From contig CAXBOT010000001.1 in assembly GCA_963977495.1 (NCBI GenBank), positions 930,001 to 994,000 of the forward strand: a stretch of 64,000 nt of DNA, read 5' to 3'. The position numbers and the translations under genes are program-made. Source of the DNA: UBA1672 sp963977495. GTDB taxonomy: Bacteria; Pseudomonadota; Alphaproteobacteria; Micavibrionales; Micavibrionaceae. Below the pieces are notes generated by a model, which was not told where the DNA came from, ran no database searches, and worked only from the letters and a program-made list of their open reading frames with translations. This document shows, piece by piece, positions 31,180-40,061 of the stretch. Positions within the stretch are counted from its first letter, which is position 1. Each line of letters starts with the position of its first letter.

Positions 31180-33060
31180 TTATTTGTCAGACAGCGGGCT
31201 TAATTCCTGCGCCAAAAGCTCTTCGGGCTTGATGTAGTTTTTCACGACAGGATCATGCGCCATATCTTCAACAGATGCTGCTGCTTGCACGCTCGCCGCG
31301 ACTGTGTCGTCTTCCGCTTCTTCTAAATGAACACCATTTACACCAAGAACAGGTAGAACCTCATCAACTGGCGGGTACGGTGTATCAACATAACGCACGT
31401 TATTGGATGTACTTGTATATGTGCCCTTCATTTTAATGGAATTACCGGTGGCTATGATATTTTTCTTTTCATGAGCAAACACAACCTCAGAGGATTCATC
31501 AACATTACTCAACGACGCTGCACTGTCCACTTTACGCTTGGTTTTAAAAGATGCATCTTTCTGAAACACAACGGATTCAGCATTTTTTGACAATAAATCT
31601 ATGCGCGCCTTTAGCTCTTGATTTTCAAGATGCGCCGCGTCCAATTTCTCGCCTAAGCTCTCAAGTGCCGCCTTTGAACTATTATTGGCGCGCGCATTTT
31701 TGGCAGACGCAATTTCATCCTGGTATTCTTTAATCTTTGTTCTGTAAGCAATGATATTCTCACGCTCTTGGTTCAACGCCGCTTCCAATGCTTCATTTTG
31801 GCTGGCTAAGGTTGATATTTGAACCGAAGCGCTTTGGTCTCTAGATGCACCTTGCGCATAGCGATCATTTTCCTCACGCAGAAGCTTTACGGTGTCTTTC
31901 AGGCCATCAAGCTTCTTAATATAATTATCCCGCTGGACAATGCCACCTTGCAGAACCTTGACCCGTTCAAGCAGCTGTTGCGCCGTTTCACCGTTTGCTG
32001 AGCTTGATTTATCCGCAGATTCAAGCTCTCTTTTCAGTGATCCATTTTCAACCAAAAGACGTTCCGCCGTTTTTGCCGCGTTATCAGAAGATACAAGCGC
32101 TTCATTTTGCGCACTAATCGTATCTCTTAAAGATTGGTTTTGTTTTTGAAGCGTGGCGATCTGCTCTTTGGCTTGCGATGAAACGCCTGTGCGTCCCGCA
32201 ACCGTTTCTTTTAAACGGCTATTCTCATCTTGCACCTGCGACAACTGCTCTTTTAATGTGTCCAGCGCCTTCATATTATTATCGTATGCACTGCGCGCTT
32301 CCGTGGCGCGGTCACTATAATTAAGTGCCTTTTCACTTGCTTCAGCAACGGCCAAACCTAATTTCCTGTTATCAACCTGAAGCGCCTTAACCGTACCTTG
32401 CAACGACACAATAAGTGCCTCTTTTTCACGCATATCAGCGTCTGTGTGCAGTGATGCAGATTGCGTCTCACTTTCCAAAAGTCTTTTGTTTTCTAACTTT
32501 AAGCTTTGGATCTGTCTTTGCAGAACAACGATACGATCCGCACCGTTATCGCGCTGATTTAAGGCCTCTTTGAGCAATGTATTTTCTTCTTTATATGCTT
32601 TTAATGCACCTGAATTATCATTTTGTCTTTGCCCGGAAAGCGCGTTGATCTGCGCCATGAGTTCTTGGTTCTCATTTTTTAATGCCGCTATTTTTCTGGC
32701 ATAAACATCGCCCGATGATACACTCGGCGTATTAACAGTGTCTTTTTGTTTCAAAAGATTTGTCAGGCGCTTATTTTCCTCAACAAGAGCCTGAATACGC
32801 GTATCAACACCCGAGGGCGCGGCGCTTCTGTTCCCTGCTACAATTTTGTTTATGCTGTTGCGAAGCTGTTCATTTTCAATTTCCAGCCTTTTAAGCTGAC
32901 TGTGCAAATCGGAAAAAGTTTTCTTTTGTAATGCCATGTTTTTCTGCTCCCACCCGATGGTGTGAAGCAAATTATTGTGGCTGTCAGTGCGGTAATCCAT
33001 AGCAGACGCCGTGGCCGAAAGACACATCATCAATGATACAGAGGCAACAATTTTTCGCAC
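31180..33060 (-). CDS. Exported long coiled-coil protein, function unknown
   Basis: I do not recognise this 626-residue protein. A signal peptide is clear (MRKIVASVSLMMCLSATASA), so it is exported. From about residue 30 to 480 it is nearly continuous coiled coil: leucines and glutamates at heptad spacing with many repeats of the type ENxxLKxxL. The last 130 residues are acidic and not coiled, with KGTYTSTSNNVRYVDTPYPP and a tail EELLAQELSPLSDK. No enzyme, lipobox or anchor motif was seen. It lies alone between convergent phaR and prfB. It could be a periplasmic scaffold or a division-related spacer, but this is a guess. Confidence 0.85.
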   Translation of the reverse strand: MRKIVASVSLMMCLSATASAMDYRTDSHNNLLHTIGWEQKNMALQKKTFSDLHSQLKRLEIENEQLRNSINKIVAGNRSAAPSGVDTRIQALVEENKRLTNLLKQKDTVNTPSVSSGDVYARKIAALKNENQELMAQINALSGQRQNDNSGALKAYKEENTLLKEALNQRDNGADRIVVLQRQIQSLKLENKRLLESETQSASLHTDADMREKEALIVSLQGTVKALQVDNRKLGLAVAEASEKALNYSDRATEARSAYDNNMKALDTLKEQLSQVQDENSRLKETVAGRTGVSSQAKEQIATLQKQNQSLRDTISAQNEALVSSDNAAKTAERLLVENGSLKRELESADKSSSANGETAQQLLERVKVLQGGIVQRDNYIKKLDGLKDTVKLLREENDRYAQGASRDQSASVQISTLASQNEALEAALNQERENIIAYRTKIKEYQDEIASAKNARANNSSKAALESLGEKLDAAHLENQELKARIDLLSKNAESVVFQKDASFKTKRKVDSAASLSNVDESSEVVFAHEKKNIIATGNSIKMKGTYTSTSNNVRYVDTPYPPVDEVLPVLGVNGVHLEEAEDDTVAASVQAAASVEDMAHDPVVKNYIKPEELLAQELSPLSDK

Positions 33061-33210
33061 GGAAATATCCCCGAAATTGTGAACAATACCGCATCATACT
33101 ATTATGACAACATTCTAAAAACAAGAAAAATCGAGGGGGATGATAACCAAGGGTCACCGCACCGATTCAAAATCAACTCACAGAAATATCCTCAAGCTTT
33201 TTATTCCCTT

Positions 33211-34324
33211 TTACACGCCGTCCGATGCCCCTGACATATGCGCGAGGGAGGCCTCGAGAAACGGGTCTAAATCCCCATCAAGAACCGCCTGACTTTGGCT
33301 GGTTTCAACGCTGGTGCGCAAATCTTTCACCATTTGATACGGATGCAGGACATAAGAGCGAATTTGATGCCCCCAGCCGATCTCGGTTTTATCGCCATGT
33401 TCCTTGGCTTGTTCTTCTTCGCGCTTTTTCAACTCTTGCTCATACATACGCGCCTTGAGCATATCCATCGCCGCGGCCTTGTTCTGATGCTGTGAACGTC
33501 CGTTTTGACAAGCCGCAACCACGCCGGTGGGAATGTGCGTGATGCGCACTGCGCTATCGGTTTTATTCACGTGCTGTCCGCCTGCGCCGCTGGAGCGATA
33601 GGTATCAATACGCAAATCCTTTTCATCAATATCAATATTGATGGTGTCATCAATCACGGGGGTCACAGACACAGAGGCAAAGCTCGTATGTCTGCGCGCA
33701 TTGGAATCATAGGGGGAGATACGCACCAAACGGTGAACACCAGTTTCGGTTTTAAGCCAGCCATAAGCCTGATGTCCCATAATCTTCAAGGTTGTTGATT
33801 TTATGCCCGCCTCTTCTCCTTCGCTGCGCTCCAATGTTTCATACTTAAAACCGCGCCCGTCAGACCAACGCATATACATCCGCAAAATCATTTCCGCCCA
33901 ATCCTGCGCCTCTGTACCGCCTGCACCTGCGTTGACTTGCAGATACACATCATTGGCATCCGCTTCGCCCGATAACAGGCTCTCAAGGCGAAAACGCGCA
34001 GCGCGTACATTCAGTTTTTCAATGGCTTTCTCGGATTCGCGTAAAATACCGTCATCGCCCTCTTCCTCTGCCATGCCAATCAAATCGACATAATCATTGA
34101 GTGATTTTTCCAAATCATTAAGTGCGGAGATGTTTTGCTCAAGATAAGTGCGCTCACGCATGAGCTTTTGCGCTTTGTCCGTATCGGACCATAGATCAGG
34201 GTCTTCGCTTAAGGCATCAAGCTCTTCAAGACGGGAATTGGCATTATCCCAGTCAAAGACGCCTCCGTAAAAGTGAGAGCATCTCTTGTATTCCCGTAAC
34301 GATAGATTCTATTTCTGCGCGCAT
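33211..34324 (-). CDS. prfB: Peptide chain release factor 2 with programmed +1 frameshift
   Basis: RF2 ends translation at UAA and UGA. The gene is read in two parts. ATG 34324 opens 23 codons that end in CTT TGA; the UGA at 34255-34253 is in frame. Shifting +1 after CTT (34258-34256) at CTTTGAC (34258-34252) continues in frame from GAC to 33211, giving about 370 residues. GGAGG (34266-34262) lies 3 nt before the slip codon, as in the bacterial RF2 site. The second part has the peptidyl-tRNA hydrolysis motif SSGAGGQHVNKT and VAACQNGRSQHQNK. RF2 level should therefore control its own synthesis. Confidence 0.96.
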
Positions 34325-34366
34325 ATTCTGTTTGCTCCCAATCTTTACCCAACATTATGACATAAC

Positions 34367-34393
34367 AAAGCGCCGATCATAAACCGACGCTTT
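34367..34393 (-). terminator. Weak terminator-like hairpin after the DJ-1-like gene
   Basis: AAAGCG (34393-34388) pairs with CGCTTT (34372-34367) on the minus strand, with further wobble pairs inside, making a stem of about 10 bp. The following bases are GTTATG, a poor U-tract. It lies 30 nt below the DJ-1-like stop and 43 nt above the prfB start, so it could separate the two transcripts. Confidence 0.35.
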
Positions 34394-34422
34394 AGACTCT
34401 CATATCTTAATTACTTAAAAAA

Positions 34423-35046
34423 TCAAGCCGCTTGATAAGATGCCGGTATGTTATCTGATGATACAACCTTCTCAACGTAAGGCTTACCGGATAGAACGGC
34501 AACGACCGCGTTTTGAATTTTGTTTTCCACATCTCTAAATCTGGATAACGTGATCAAATTCTTGCTCACAACAAACTCAGGCGCAGCGCAACGCCCGCCC
34601 ATGCCGCGAACCGTATCACAAAGCTGATCCTTGGCCGCGATTGAATATCCTGACACCAAGTCTAAGAACATCAACAAATCAATTGCGCCGTTATAGGCCA
34701 CAACAGGCTTACCCGTATTCAGAAAAGCCGAAACAAACGGCTTCACAGCATTATCCAGTTTAAGTTTTTCAATACTTCTTTTACCGCCGGGAATAACCAG
34801 AACATCATAATCGCCGGGAATACCATCCTTAAGCGGAGAGTTTGGAGCATAGCCTTCGCCCCAATTTGAACCGTTTGACTTTTTCAATTCGTTCCAAGAC
34901 TTTACCAAAGCCTCACCGGAAGACACAATCCTACAATCAAACCCTTGATCCTTAAGCGCATTTTGCGCCTGCACCAATTCACGTTCACAAAACCCATTCT
35001 CAACGAGAAAAGCAGCTTTTTTCCCGTGACCTCTTAGCGCTGACAT
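34423..35046 (-). CDS. DJ-1/PfpI-like protein without the usual cysteine
   Basis: The 207-residue protein starts RGHGKKAAFLVENGFCEREL, then has DYDVLVIPGGKRSIEKLKLD and LNTGKPVVAYNGAIDLLMFL, an arrangement of the DJ-1/PfpI fold. In active members the nucleophilic elbow reads A-I-C-H-G; here it reads A-Y-N-G-A, so the nucleophile Cys and following His are missing. Other cysteines are present (for example in ENGFCE and DQLCDTV), but not in the elbow. It may have lost enzymatic activity or use another residue. GGAG precedes the ATG. It is followed after 98 nt by prfB on the same strand, with a weak hairpin between. Confidence 0.7.
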   Translation of the reverse strand: MSALRGHGKKAAFLVENGFCERELVQAQNALKDQGFDCRIVSSGEALVKSWNELKKSNGSNWGEGYAPNSPLKDGIPGDYDVLVIPGGKRSIEKLKLDNAVKPFVSAFLNTGKPVVAYNGAIDLLMFLDLVSGYSIAAKDQLCDTVRGMGGRCAAPEFVVSKNLITLSRFRDVENKIQNAVVAVLSGKPYVEKVVSSDNIPASYQAA

Positions 35047-35174
35047 GCCTATACTCCAAAATTAAATAGTCCAGATGATTCTTAGAATACACAATCCCAA
35101 AAAATTGTGCAATGCAAAAAAAGATTTCTCTTATGTTCAAAAAAAATGTAAAAAAAACAAACTATTCTTTACAT

Positions 35175-35254
35175 TCGTGTCTCACGAGGATACATATTTA
35201 ATGTATTGATAAAGAATCAAAAAATTGGTTTTATGTATCATTACCAAGTATAAA
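35175..35254 (+). promoter_or_regulatory. Promoter and two inverted repeats before the OmpA-type lipoprotein gene
   Basis: TTGGTT (35225-35230) and TATAAA (35249-35254), 18 nt apart, form a likely promoter, with a leader of about 40 nt to ATG 35301. Upstream lie two short inverted repeats: TCGTG / CACGA (35175-35179 and 35183-35187) and ATACAT / ATGTAT (35190-35195 and 35201-35206). They may bind regulators. The elements are visible in sequence; their use is inferred. Confidence 0.5.
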
Positions 35255-35300
35255 GAATAAAAATGAATACGATGCGTTACTTTATTGAGGAGCAAAAAAT

Positions 35301-36176
35301 ATGAAATCTGTGCGTAATCTTGTTTTGGCAGCTGGTGTCCTAGCATTAGGCGGCTGTACAATGTTTGATACATACAGCGAAGTCGATGCGCTGAACGAAG
35401 CGCAACCTGTAGGTAGTCCATTCACACAAGCTTTGGCTGGAGAATACAAGGCTTTTGCGAATAATCAACTCGAACAAATGTTTGACTACCCCGATGCTCT
35501 TCACTTTGCACGCAAAGGTTTGGCTGCTGCGTCAGGTGAGGCTGTTATGCCTGAGCCTGTTACAGACTGGAACTTAGCTGAAAACCACATCAAGGAATTG
35601 GCTGCTGCTCGTGGGCGTCTGGTTATTACCTTCGATTTAGGTGGACGCGAAATTGCTCCGGCAACTGCCGCTGTAGCACAAGCCAAGTTTGATTGCTGGA
35701 TTGAGCAACAAGAAGAAAACTGGGGTTCAACAGAAGATCTTTCATGTAAGAAAGAATTCATGGATTCAGTCGCTGAGCTAGAAGGTCTTGTACAACAAGC
35801 ACCACAAGCTGTTGAAACAGTTGAAGCACCGCCAATGATCCCCGAAGAAGCCATGTATTTGGTATTCTTTAACTGGGATTCATCTGAACTAAGCTCAGGC
35901 GCAAAGAATGTTCTTGATGCTGTTGCAGAAGAAGTGGCGAAGAACCCACCATCACAAATCATTATTGATGGTCACGCAGATACATCAGGAAGCAAAGAAT
36001 ACAACCAACGCCTAGGCTTCAAGCGTGCGAACGCTGTACGTGATGCTTTGGTTCAGCGCGGTATCGATGCAAACCTTGTTTCAGTAGAAAGCAGCGGCGA
36101 AGCCAAGCTTTTGGTTGAAACAGTGGATAACATCCGCGAACCTGCGAACCGTCGCGTTAATATTTCATTCAAATAA
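35301..36176 (+). CDS. OmpA-family outer-membrane lipoprotein
   Basis: The 291-residue protein has a lipoprotein signal, LVLAAGVLALGGC, with the lipidated Cys19. A helical middle part of about 150 residues has no known family that I recognise. The C-terminal domain is OmpA-like and binds peptidoglycan: YLVFFNWDSSELSSGAKNVL, IIIDGHADTSGSKEYNQRLG, FKRANAVRDALVQRGI and PANRRVNISF. So it likely ties the outer membrane to the wall, as Pal does. GAGGAG lies close before the ATG, the promoter is strong, and a terminator follows. These points suggest an abundant protein. Confidence 0.9.
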   Translation: MKSVRNLVLAAGVLALGGCTMFDTYSEVDALNEAQPVGSPFTQALAGEYKAFANNQLEQMFDYPDALHFARKGLAAASGEAVMPEPVTDWNLAENHIKELAAARGRLVITFDLGGREIAPATAAVAQAKFDCWIEQQEENWGSTEDLSCKKEFMDSVAELEGLVQQAPQAVETVEAPPMIPEEAMYLVFFNWDSSELSSGAKNVLDAVAEEVAKNPPSQIIIDGHADTSGSKEYNQRLGFKRANAVRDALVQRGIDANLVSVESSGEAKLLVETVDNIREPANRRVNISFK

Positions 36177-36212
36177 GCTGTGACCACACAGACTTAGATG
36201 ATTAAAGACAAG

Positions 36213-36241
36213 GGAAGCGCATAATAAGCGCTTCCTTTTTT
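36213..36241 (+). terminator. Intrinsic terminator of the OmpA-type lipoprotein gene
   Basis: GGAAGCGC (36213-36220) and GCGCTTCC (36228-36235) form a perfect 8-bp stem with a 7-nt loop, followed by six T residues. It lies 37 nt after the stop codon and ends 111 nt before the TrkH gene. Confidence 0.85.
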
Positions 36242-36352
36242 GTATTAATCGACTATTTTAATCAGTAACATGTTTATCTATTCATTGAGAAAAGATCGAT
36301 ACAGACCATAACAAATCACAAGAAGCCCCCTCACCTAATAAAGAGTGAAATC

Positions 36353-37795
36353 TTGAATTTACGCCCGGTACTATATATTAACGGCATTTTTCTTTCCATT
36401 CTGTCCCTCAGCATGGTCTTTCCGATGCTCGCCGACATTTATTTCGGTTACAACGACTGGATGGTGTTTTTTATTTGCATCATTATCACCGCATTTTCGG
36501 GCGGGGCGCTCATTCTCAGTAATATGGGGTTCTCTTCTGATATCAACACCAGACAAGCCTTCCTGCTCACCAATCTGACATGGATCATACTGCCCACATT
36601 CGGGGCATTGCCGTTTTGGTTTTCATCGCTGAATATGTCCTTCACCGACGCCTTCTTTGAATCCATGTCCGGTATCACCACCACAGGCTCAACCGTCATC
36701 ACCGGATTAGATTACGCCCCAAAGGGGATCTTACTCTGGCGGGCGATGCTCCAATGGCTGGGCGGCATCGGAATCATCATCATGGCCATGTCGGTTTTGC
36801 CGTTTCTAAAAGTTGGGGGGATGCAAATTTTCAAGACCGAACTGTCCGAAGATGAAAAGGCATTACCACGCACCGCACAAATGGCAAACTCAATTGCCAT
36901 TATATATATCGGCCTCACACTCTTGTGTACGATCTGTTATATGATGACAGGACTGGAAAGCTTTGATGCTATTGCCCACGCAATGACAACGATCTCAACC
37001 GGTGGCTTTTCAACATTCGACACATCTTTCAGTCATTATACCGATTTAGGGCCTGAAATCGTCTGTATCAGCTTTATGATTATCGGCGGTATTCCCTTCG
37101 TGCTGTACGTTAAAATGGTTCGCGGCAACATTTCCTCACTCTTCAAAGACACGCAGGTGCGGTGGTTTCTCTCCATCGTCTTGATCACAACCATTGTGAC
37201 ATCCTCTTACCTCACCATGGAACAAGGCATGACTGCGGGCGAAGCGGTTCGTCGGTCTATGTTTAACATCGTGTCCCTTATGACAGGAACAGGGTTCGGT
37301 AGCGGCGATTTCAACGCATGGGGCGGTTTTGTTGTCAGTATTTTCTTTTTCCTAATGGCGGTGGGCGCATGCGCGGGCTCAACCTCTTGCGGTATAAAAA
37401 TATTCCGTTTTCAAGTGCTCTACAGCGTCACAAAAGTCCAAATCAGCAAACTTTTGCACCCGAACGGTATGTTTATCCCGCACTATAACGGCAAACCAAT
37501 GCCATCCGACGTTCCGTCCTCTGTTATGGGGTTTTTCTTTGTCTATGCACTCGGTTTTGCATTCTTGGCACTGGCGCTGTCTTATGTCGGTTTAGACTTT
37601 ATGACGGCCATGTCCGGCGCAGCGACATCTATATCGAATGTCGGCCCGGGTTTGGGCGATATCATTGGCCCAACGGGAACGTTTAAACCGCTTCCTGACA
37701 GTGCCAAATGGATTTTAAGTATCGGTATGCTTTTTGGACGTTTGGAGCTGTTCACCATTCTGGTCATGCTCTCGCCAAACTTCTGGAAACATTGA
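36353..37795 (+). CDS. TrkH-family potassium uptake protein
   Basis: The 480-residue membrane protein is a potassium transporter core with about ten membrane helices. Four filter-type loops are visible: SGITTTGSTVITG, TISTGGFSTFD, SLMTGTGFGSGDF and TSISNVGPGLGDIIG. Each contains the filter glycine. The cytoplasmic partner TrkA was not seen in the window. The start is TTG at 36353, with GAGTG a few bases upstream; the first in-frame ATG is many codons inside the first helix. It is convergent with a lipoprotein gene just 5 nt away. Confidence 0.9.
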   Translation: MNLRPVLYINGIFLSILSLSMVFPMLADIYFGYNDWMVFFICIIITAFSGGALILSNMGFSSDINTRQAFLLTNLTWIILPTFGALPFWFSSLNMSFTDAFFESMSGITTTGSTVITGLDYAPKGILLWRAMLQWLGGIGIIIMAMSVLPFLKVGGMQIFKTELSEDEKALPRTAQMANSIAIIYIGLTLLCTICYMMTGLESFDAIAHAMTTISTGGFSTFDTSFSHYTDLGPEIVCISFMIIGGIPFVLYVKMVRGNISSLFKDTQVRWFLSIVLITTIVTSSYLTMEQGMTAGEAVRRSMFNIVSLMTGTGFGSGDFNAWGGFVVSIFFFLMAVGACAGSTSCGIKIFRFQVLYSVTKVQISKLLHPNGMFIPHYNGKPMPSDVPSSVMGFFFVYALGFAFLALALSYVGLDFMTAMSGAATSISNVGPGLGDIIGPTGTFKPLPDSAKWILSIGMLFGRLELFTILVMLSPNFWKH

Positions 37796-37800
37796 TCCGA

Positions 37801-38385
37801 TTAGCGCAGTATTTTGAACTGGTCTTTCAATATTTTGCGCAATGTCAGGTCAAGATCATCAACCATATTATCCAGCGCCTGCATTTCCATCCGCTCACGC
37901 TCAACCAATGATAAATGATCCGCGATGAAAATATTGCGGCTGACGACAAGGCTACGCTTTTGTTCATCATACGTGCCCACGCCTAATCCCGTTACATCAA
38001 TATAAGCCTTCACCGTATAATGATCTTTCTTCGCCAAGCCGATAAGTGCGCCGACTTTATTCTCGGAATCAACGACTGCGTGCTGGACAGACACATCCAT
38101 AATTTGAATTTTTAATTTCCCCTGATGACCTGCGGCCTCAAAACGGTTTTGCAAATAATCATAAATGAGTTTGGATGGATCGGATACGAACCCCTCCGGC
38201 AGCATTTTCATTCCGCTTGCATAGATATTTTCCGGCTCATAAGAGGCCACATAGACAGGAAACGGCTTCACATGATCAAACGTCATTTGCGCCAGCGGCG
38301 CGCCCGTATTATTTGTACATGCCCCAACACCCAAAGACAGTAACGCACAGAAAGCAACAACATAAAACTTCACAAGAACCCTCAC
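37801..38385 (-). CDS. Lipoprotein of unknown function
   Basis: The 194-residue product has a lipobox, LLSLGVGAC, with the lipidated Cys at residue 23. The rest is soluble and alpha/beta-like, with KLIYDYLQNRFEAAGHQGKL and a segment DHYTVKAYIDVTGLGVGTYD, and a charged C-terminal helix. No family was recognised. It ends 5 nt from the TrkH stop on the other strand and starts 17 nt below hslO on the same strand, so hslO and this gene may form one transcript. Confidence 0.78.
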   Translation of the reverse strand: MRVLVKFYVVAFCALLSLGVGACTNNTGAPLAQMTFDHVKPFPVYVASYEPENIYASGMKMLPEGFVSDPSKLIYDYLQNRFEAAGHQGKLKIQIMDVSVQHAVVDSENKVGALIGLAKKDHYTVKAYIDVTGLGVGTYDEQKRSLVVSRNIFIADHLSLVERERMEMQALDNMVDDLDLTLRKILKDQFKILR

Positions 38386-38401
38386 TTAACAATCAAAAGA
38401 A

Positions 38402-39340
38402 TCAAGACTTTTCAGCTTTAATTCTACGCAAAATATCAGCCTCTTTAAAGACATAAGTCTTGCTACAGAACTCACAGGTCATGCGAATTTCCTTTTCAAC
38501 ACTCATATGCTCGATATCTTCGACAGGCATGGTCAATAAAATATTCTCAACGCGCCCCTCATCACAGCGACAGCCCTTAGAAACCGGATGACGGTCATAA
38601 ACCCGAATACCTTCCTCATGGAACAAGCGCATCAAAAGCTCATCCGAGCTTAATTCAGGCGAAAGCATCTCATCCTCGGTGCAACTATCGAGCAGGATCA
38701 TAGCGCGCCGCCAGTCATCCTCATCAAAATTGGCTGTACCCGCCGCAGGGTTCTTGCCCTCCTCCGGTGTGTTTTGAAGCATGATCGCACCGGCGCGCCA
38801 GTGATCCCCACGCTTACCAACCGCCATTTTAATGCCTGTGCCAATTTGCTCGGACTGCGTGAAGTAATGCTGTACGCAATCAACCATGGACGCGCCCTTA
38901 ATATCCACAATCCCTTGGTAACGCTCTGCGCTTTGCCCCTGATCAACGGTAAAGGCCAAATAGCCCTTCCCCAGATATTGCGCCAAATGATTTTGAGAGC
39001 TTTCTTGTGTTTTCAACGCGGCAATTTGCTCCCTTGATTTTTGGAAGCGTTCCTCTTCAAACGACGCACAGCCCCGCACAATACCCTCGCTTGTGACATC
39101 GGCGACCAACATATGAAGCGGCCCGTCCCCTTGCGCCTGAAGGGTGAAGATCCCCTCATATTTCAACATGCCCGACAACGCCAAAGACAGTGTAATTGTT
39201 TCCGCCACCAGATGCGAAATCGGCAACGGATAGTTATGCGCCTCAATAATATCATCAAGAACTGCGCCAATACGCACGATGCGCCCGCGTATTCCTGTGC
39301 TTTCCAATTGAAATGTCTGAACAAAGTTATCTGGTATCAT
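38402..39340 (-). CDS. hslO: Hsp33 redox-regulated chaperone
   Basis: Hsp33 is activated by oxidation and holds unfolding proteins. The 312-residue product shows GRIVRIGAVLDDIIEAHNYP, VRGCASFEE, and IGTGIKMAVGKRG. The C-terminal zinc switch is visible as SKGCRCDEGRV (CxC) and MTCEFCSKTY (CxxC). ATG 39340 has GGAAAA; the frame is open for 25 more codons, but the extra part is not family-like. It is divergent from recX with 63 nt between start codons. Confidence 0.94.
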   Translation of the reverse strand: MIPDNFVQTFQLESTGIRGRIVRIGAVLDDIIEAHNYPLPISHLVAETITLSLALSGMLKYEGIFTLQAQGDGPLHMLVADVTSEGIVRGCASFEEERFQKSREQIAALKTQESSQNHLAQYLGKGYLAFTVDQGQSAERYQGIVDIKGASMVDCVQHYFTQSEQIGTGIKMAVGKRGDHWRAGAIMLQNTPEEGKNPAAGTANFDEDDWRRAMILLDSCTEDEMLSPELSSDELLMRLFHEEGIRVYDRHPVSKGCRCDEGRVENILLTMPVEDIEHMSVEKEIRMTCEFCSKTYVFKEADILRRIKAEKS

Positions 39341-39403
39341 TATATTTTCCGGTTGATTTATCACAATCTTCTTTGCAAGCTGTAAAAGAAGGATTTTAAG
39401 AAC

Positions 39404-40045
39404 ATGCCCCAACATAAAACAGAATATGTGAACAGAAAACCTGAAAAAAACGATTACTCAAAAAAAGCGCCCGCCAATGCGCGGCGTGAGCGCAAACCAC
39501 CTAAAAAAATAACCCCGACCTATCTTCATAACTCCGGCCTGTTTTATCTGGAGCGTTTTGCCGCGAGTAAAAAGCATTTTAAAACCGTTATGCTGCGTAA
39601 ATCCAAAAGATCATGCCTGTATCATACAGATCAAGATTATCAGGACTGCATCACGATGGTTGATGAACTGGCCGATAAATTTGAACAATGCGGCCTGTTA
39701 AATGATGCGCTTTATACAAGCTCTCGCGTTTCATCCTTGCGTAGAAAAGGGCTGTCCCAAGCGGCGATTATCATGAAGATGCTCCATAAGGGTATTTCGA
39801 AAGATGAAACCTGCCTCGCGCTTGAAAAACTCGACGACGAACAATATGAAAGCGCAGCAGAAGCAGAAAAAGCCGCAGCACTCAGGCTGGCGCGTAAAAA
39901 AAGAATTGGCCCGTTTTTCCGTGGTGAGGAACAAGATACAAAGAAATCACTCGGCGTCTTTGCGCGCGCGGGGTTTTCATACAACATCGCCATCGACATC
40001 ATCAATATGTCGGCGGATGATATCGACGAGTATCACATGCTGTAA
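39404..40045 (+). CDS. recX: RecX-family regulatory protein
   Basis: RecX binds RecA filaments and limits RecA activity. The 213-residue protein has a basic, low-complexity N-terminal tail (about residues 1-38, many Lys and Arg), then the RecX helical repeats: LHNSGLFYLERFAASKKHFK, LRKSKRS, DALYTSSRVSSLRRKGLSQA and ARAGFSYNIAIDIINM. The N-terminal extension is longer than in enteric RecX. No recA gene is in the window. AAGGA lies about 9 nt before ATG 39404. It is convergent with the PAS kinase gene. Confidence 0.85.
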   Translation: MPQHKTEYVNRKPEKNDYSKKAPANARRERKPPKKITPTYLHNSGLFYLERFAASKKHFKTVMLRKSKRSCLYHTDQDYQDCITMVDELADKFEQCGLLNDALYTSSRVSSLRRKGLSQAAIIMKMLHKGISKDETCLALEKLDDEQYESAAEAEKAAALRLARKKRIGPFFRGEEQDTKKSLGVFARAGFSYNIAIDIINMSADDIDEYHML

Positions 40046-40061
40046 GCCTGTTGCGGCTTAT

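Noticed and set aside
35047..35174. Possible small RNA or tRNA in the gap before the OmpA-type lipoprotein gene
   Set aside because: The stretch is AT-rich with no cloverleaf, no tRNA arm motifs and no terminator.
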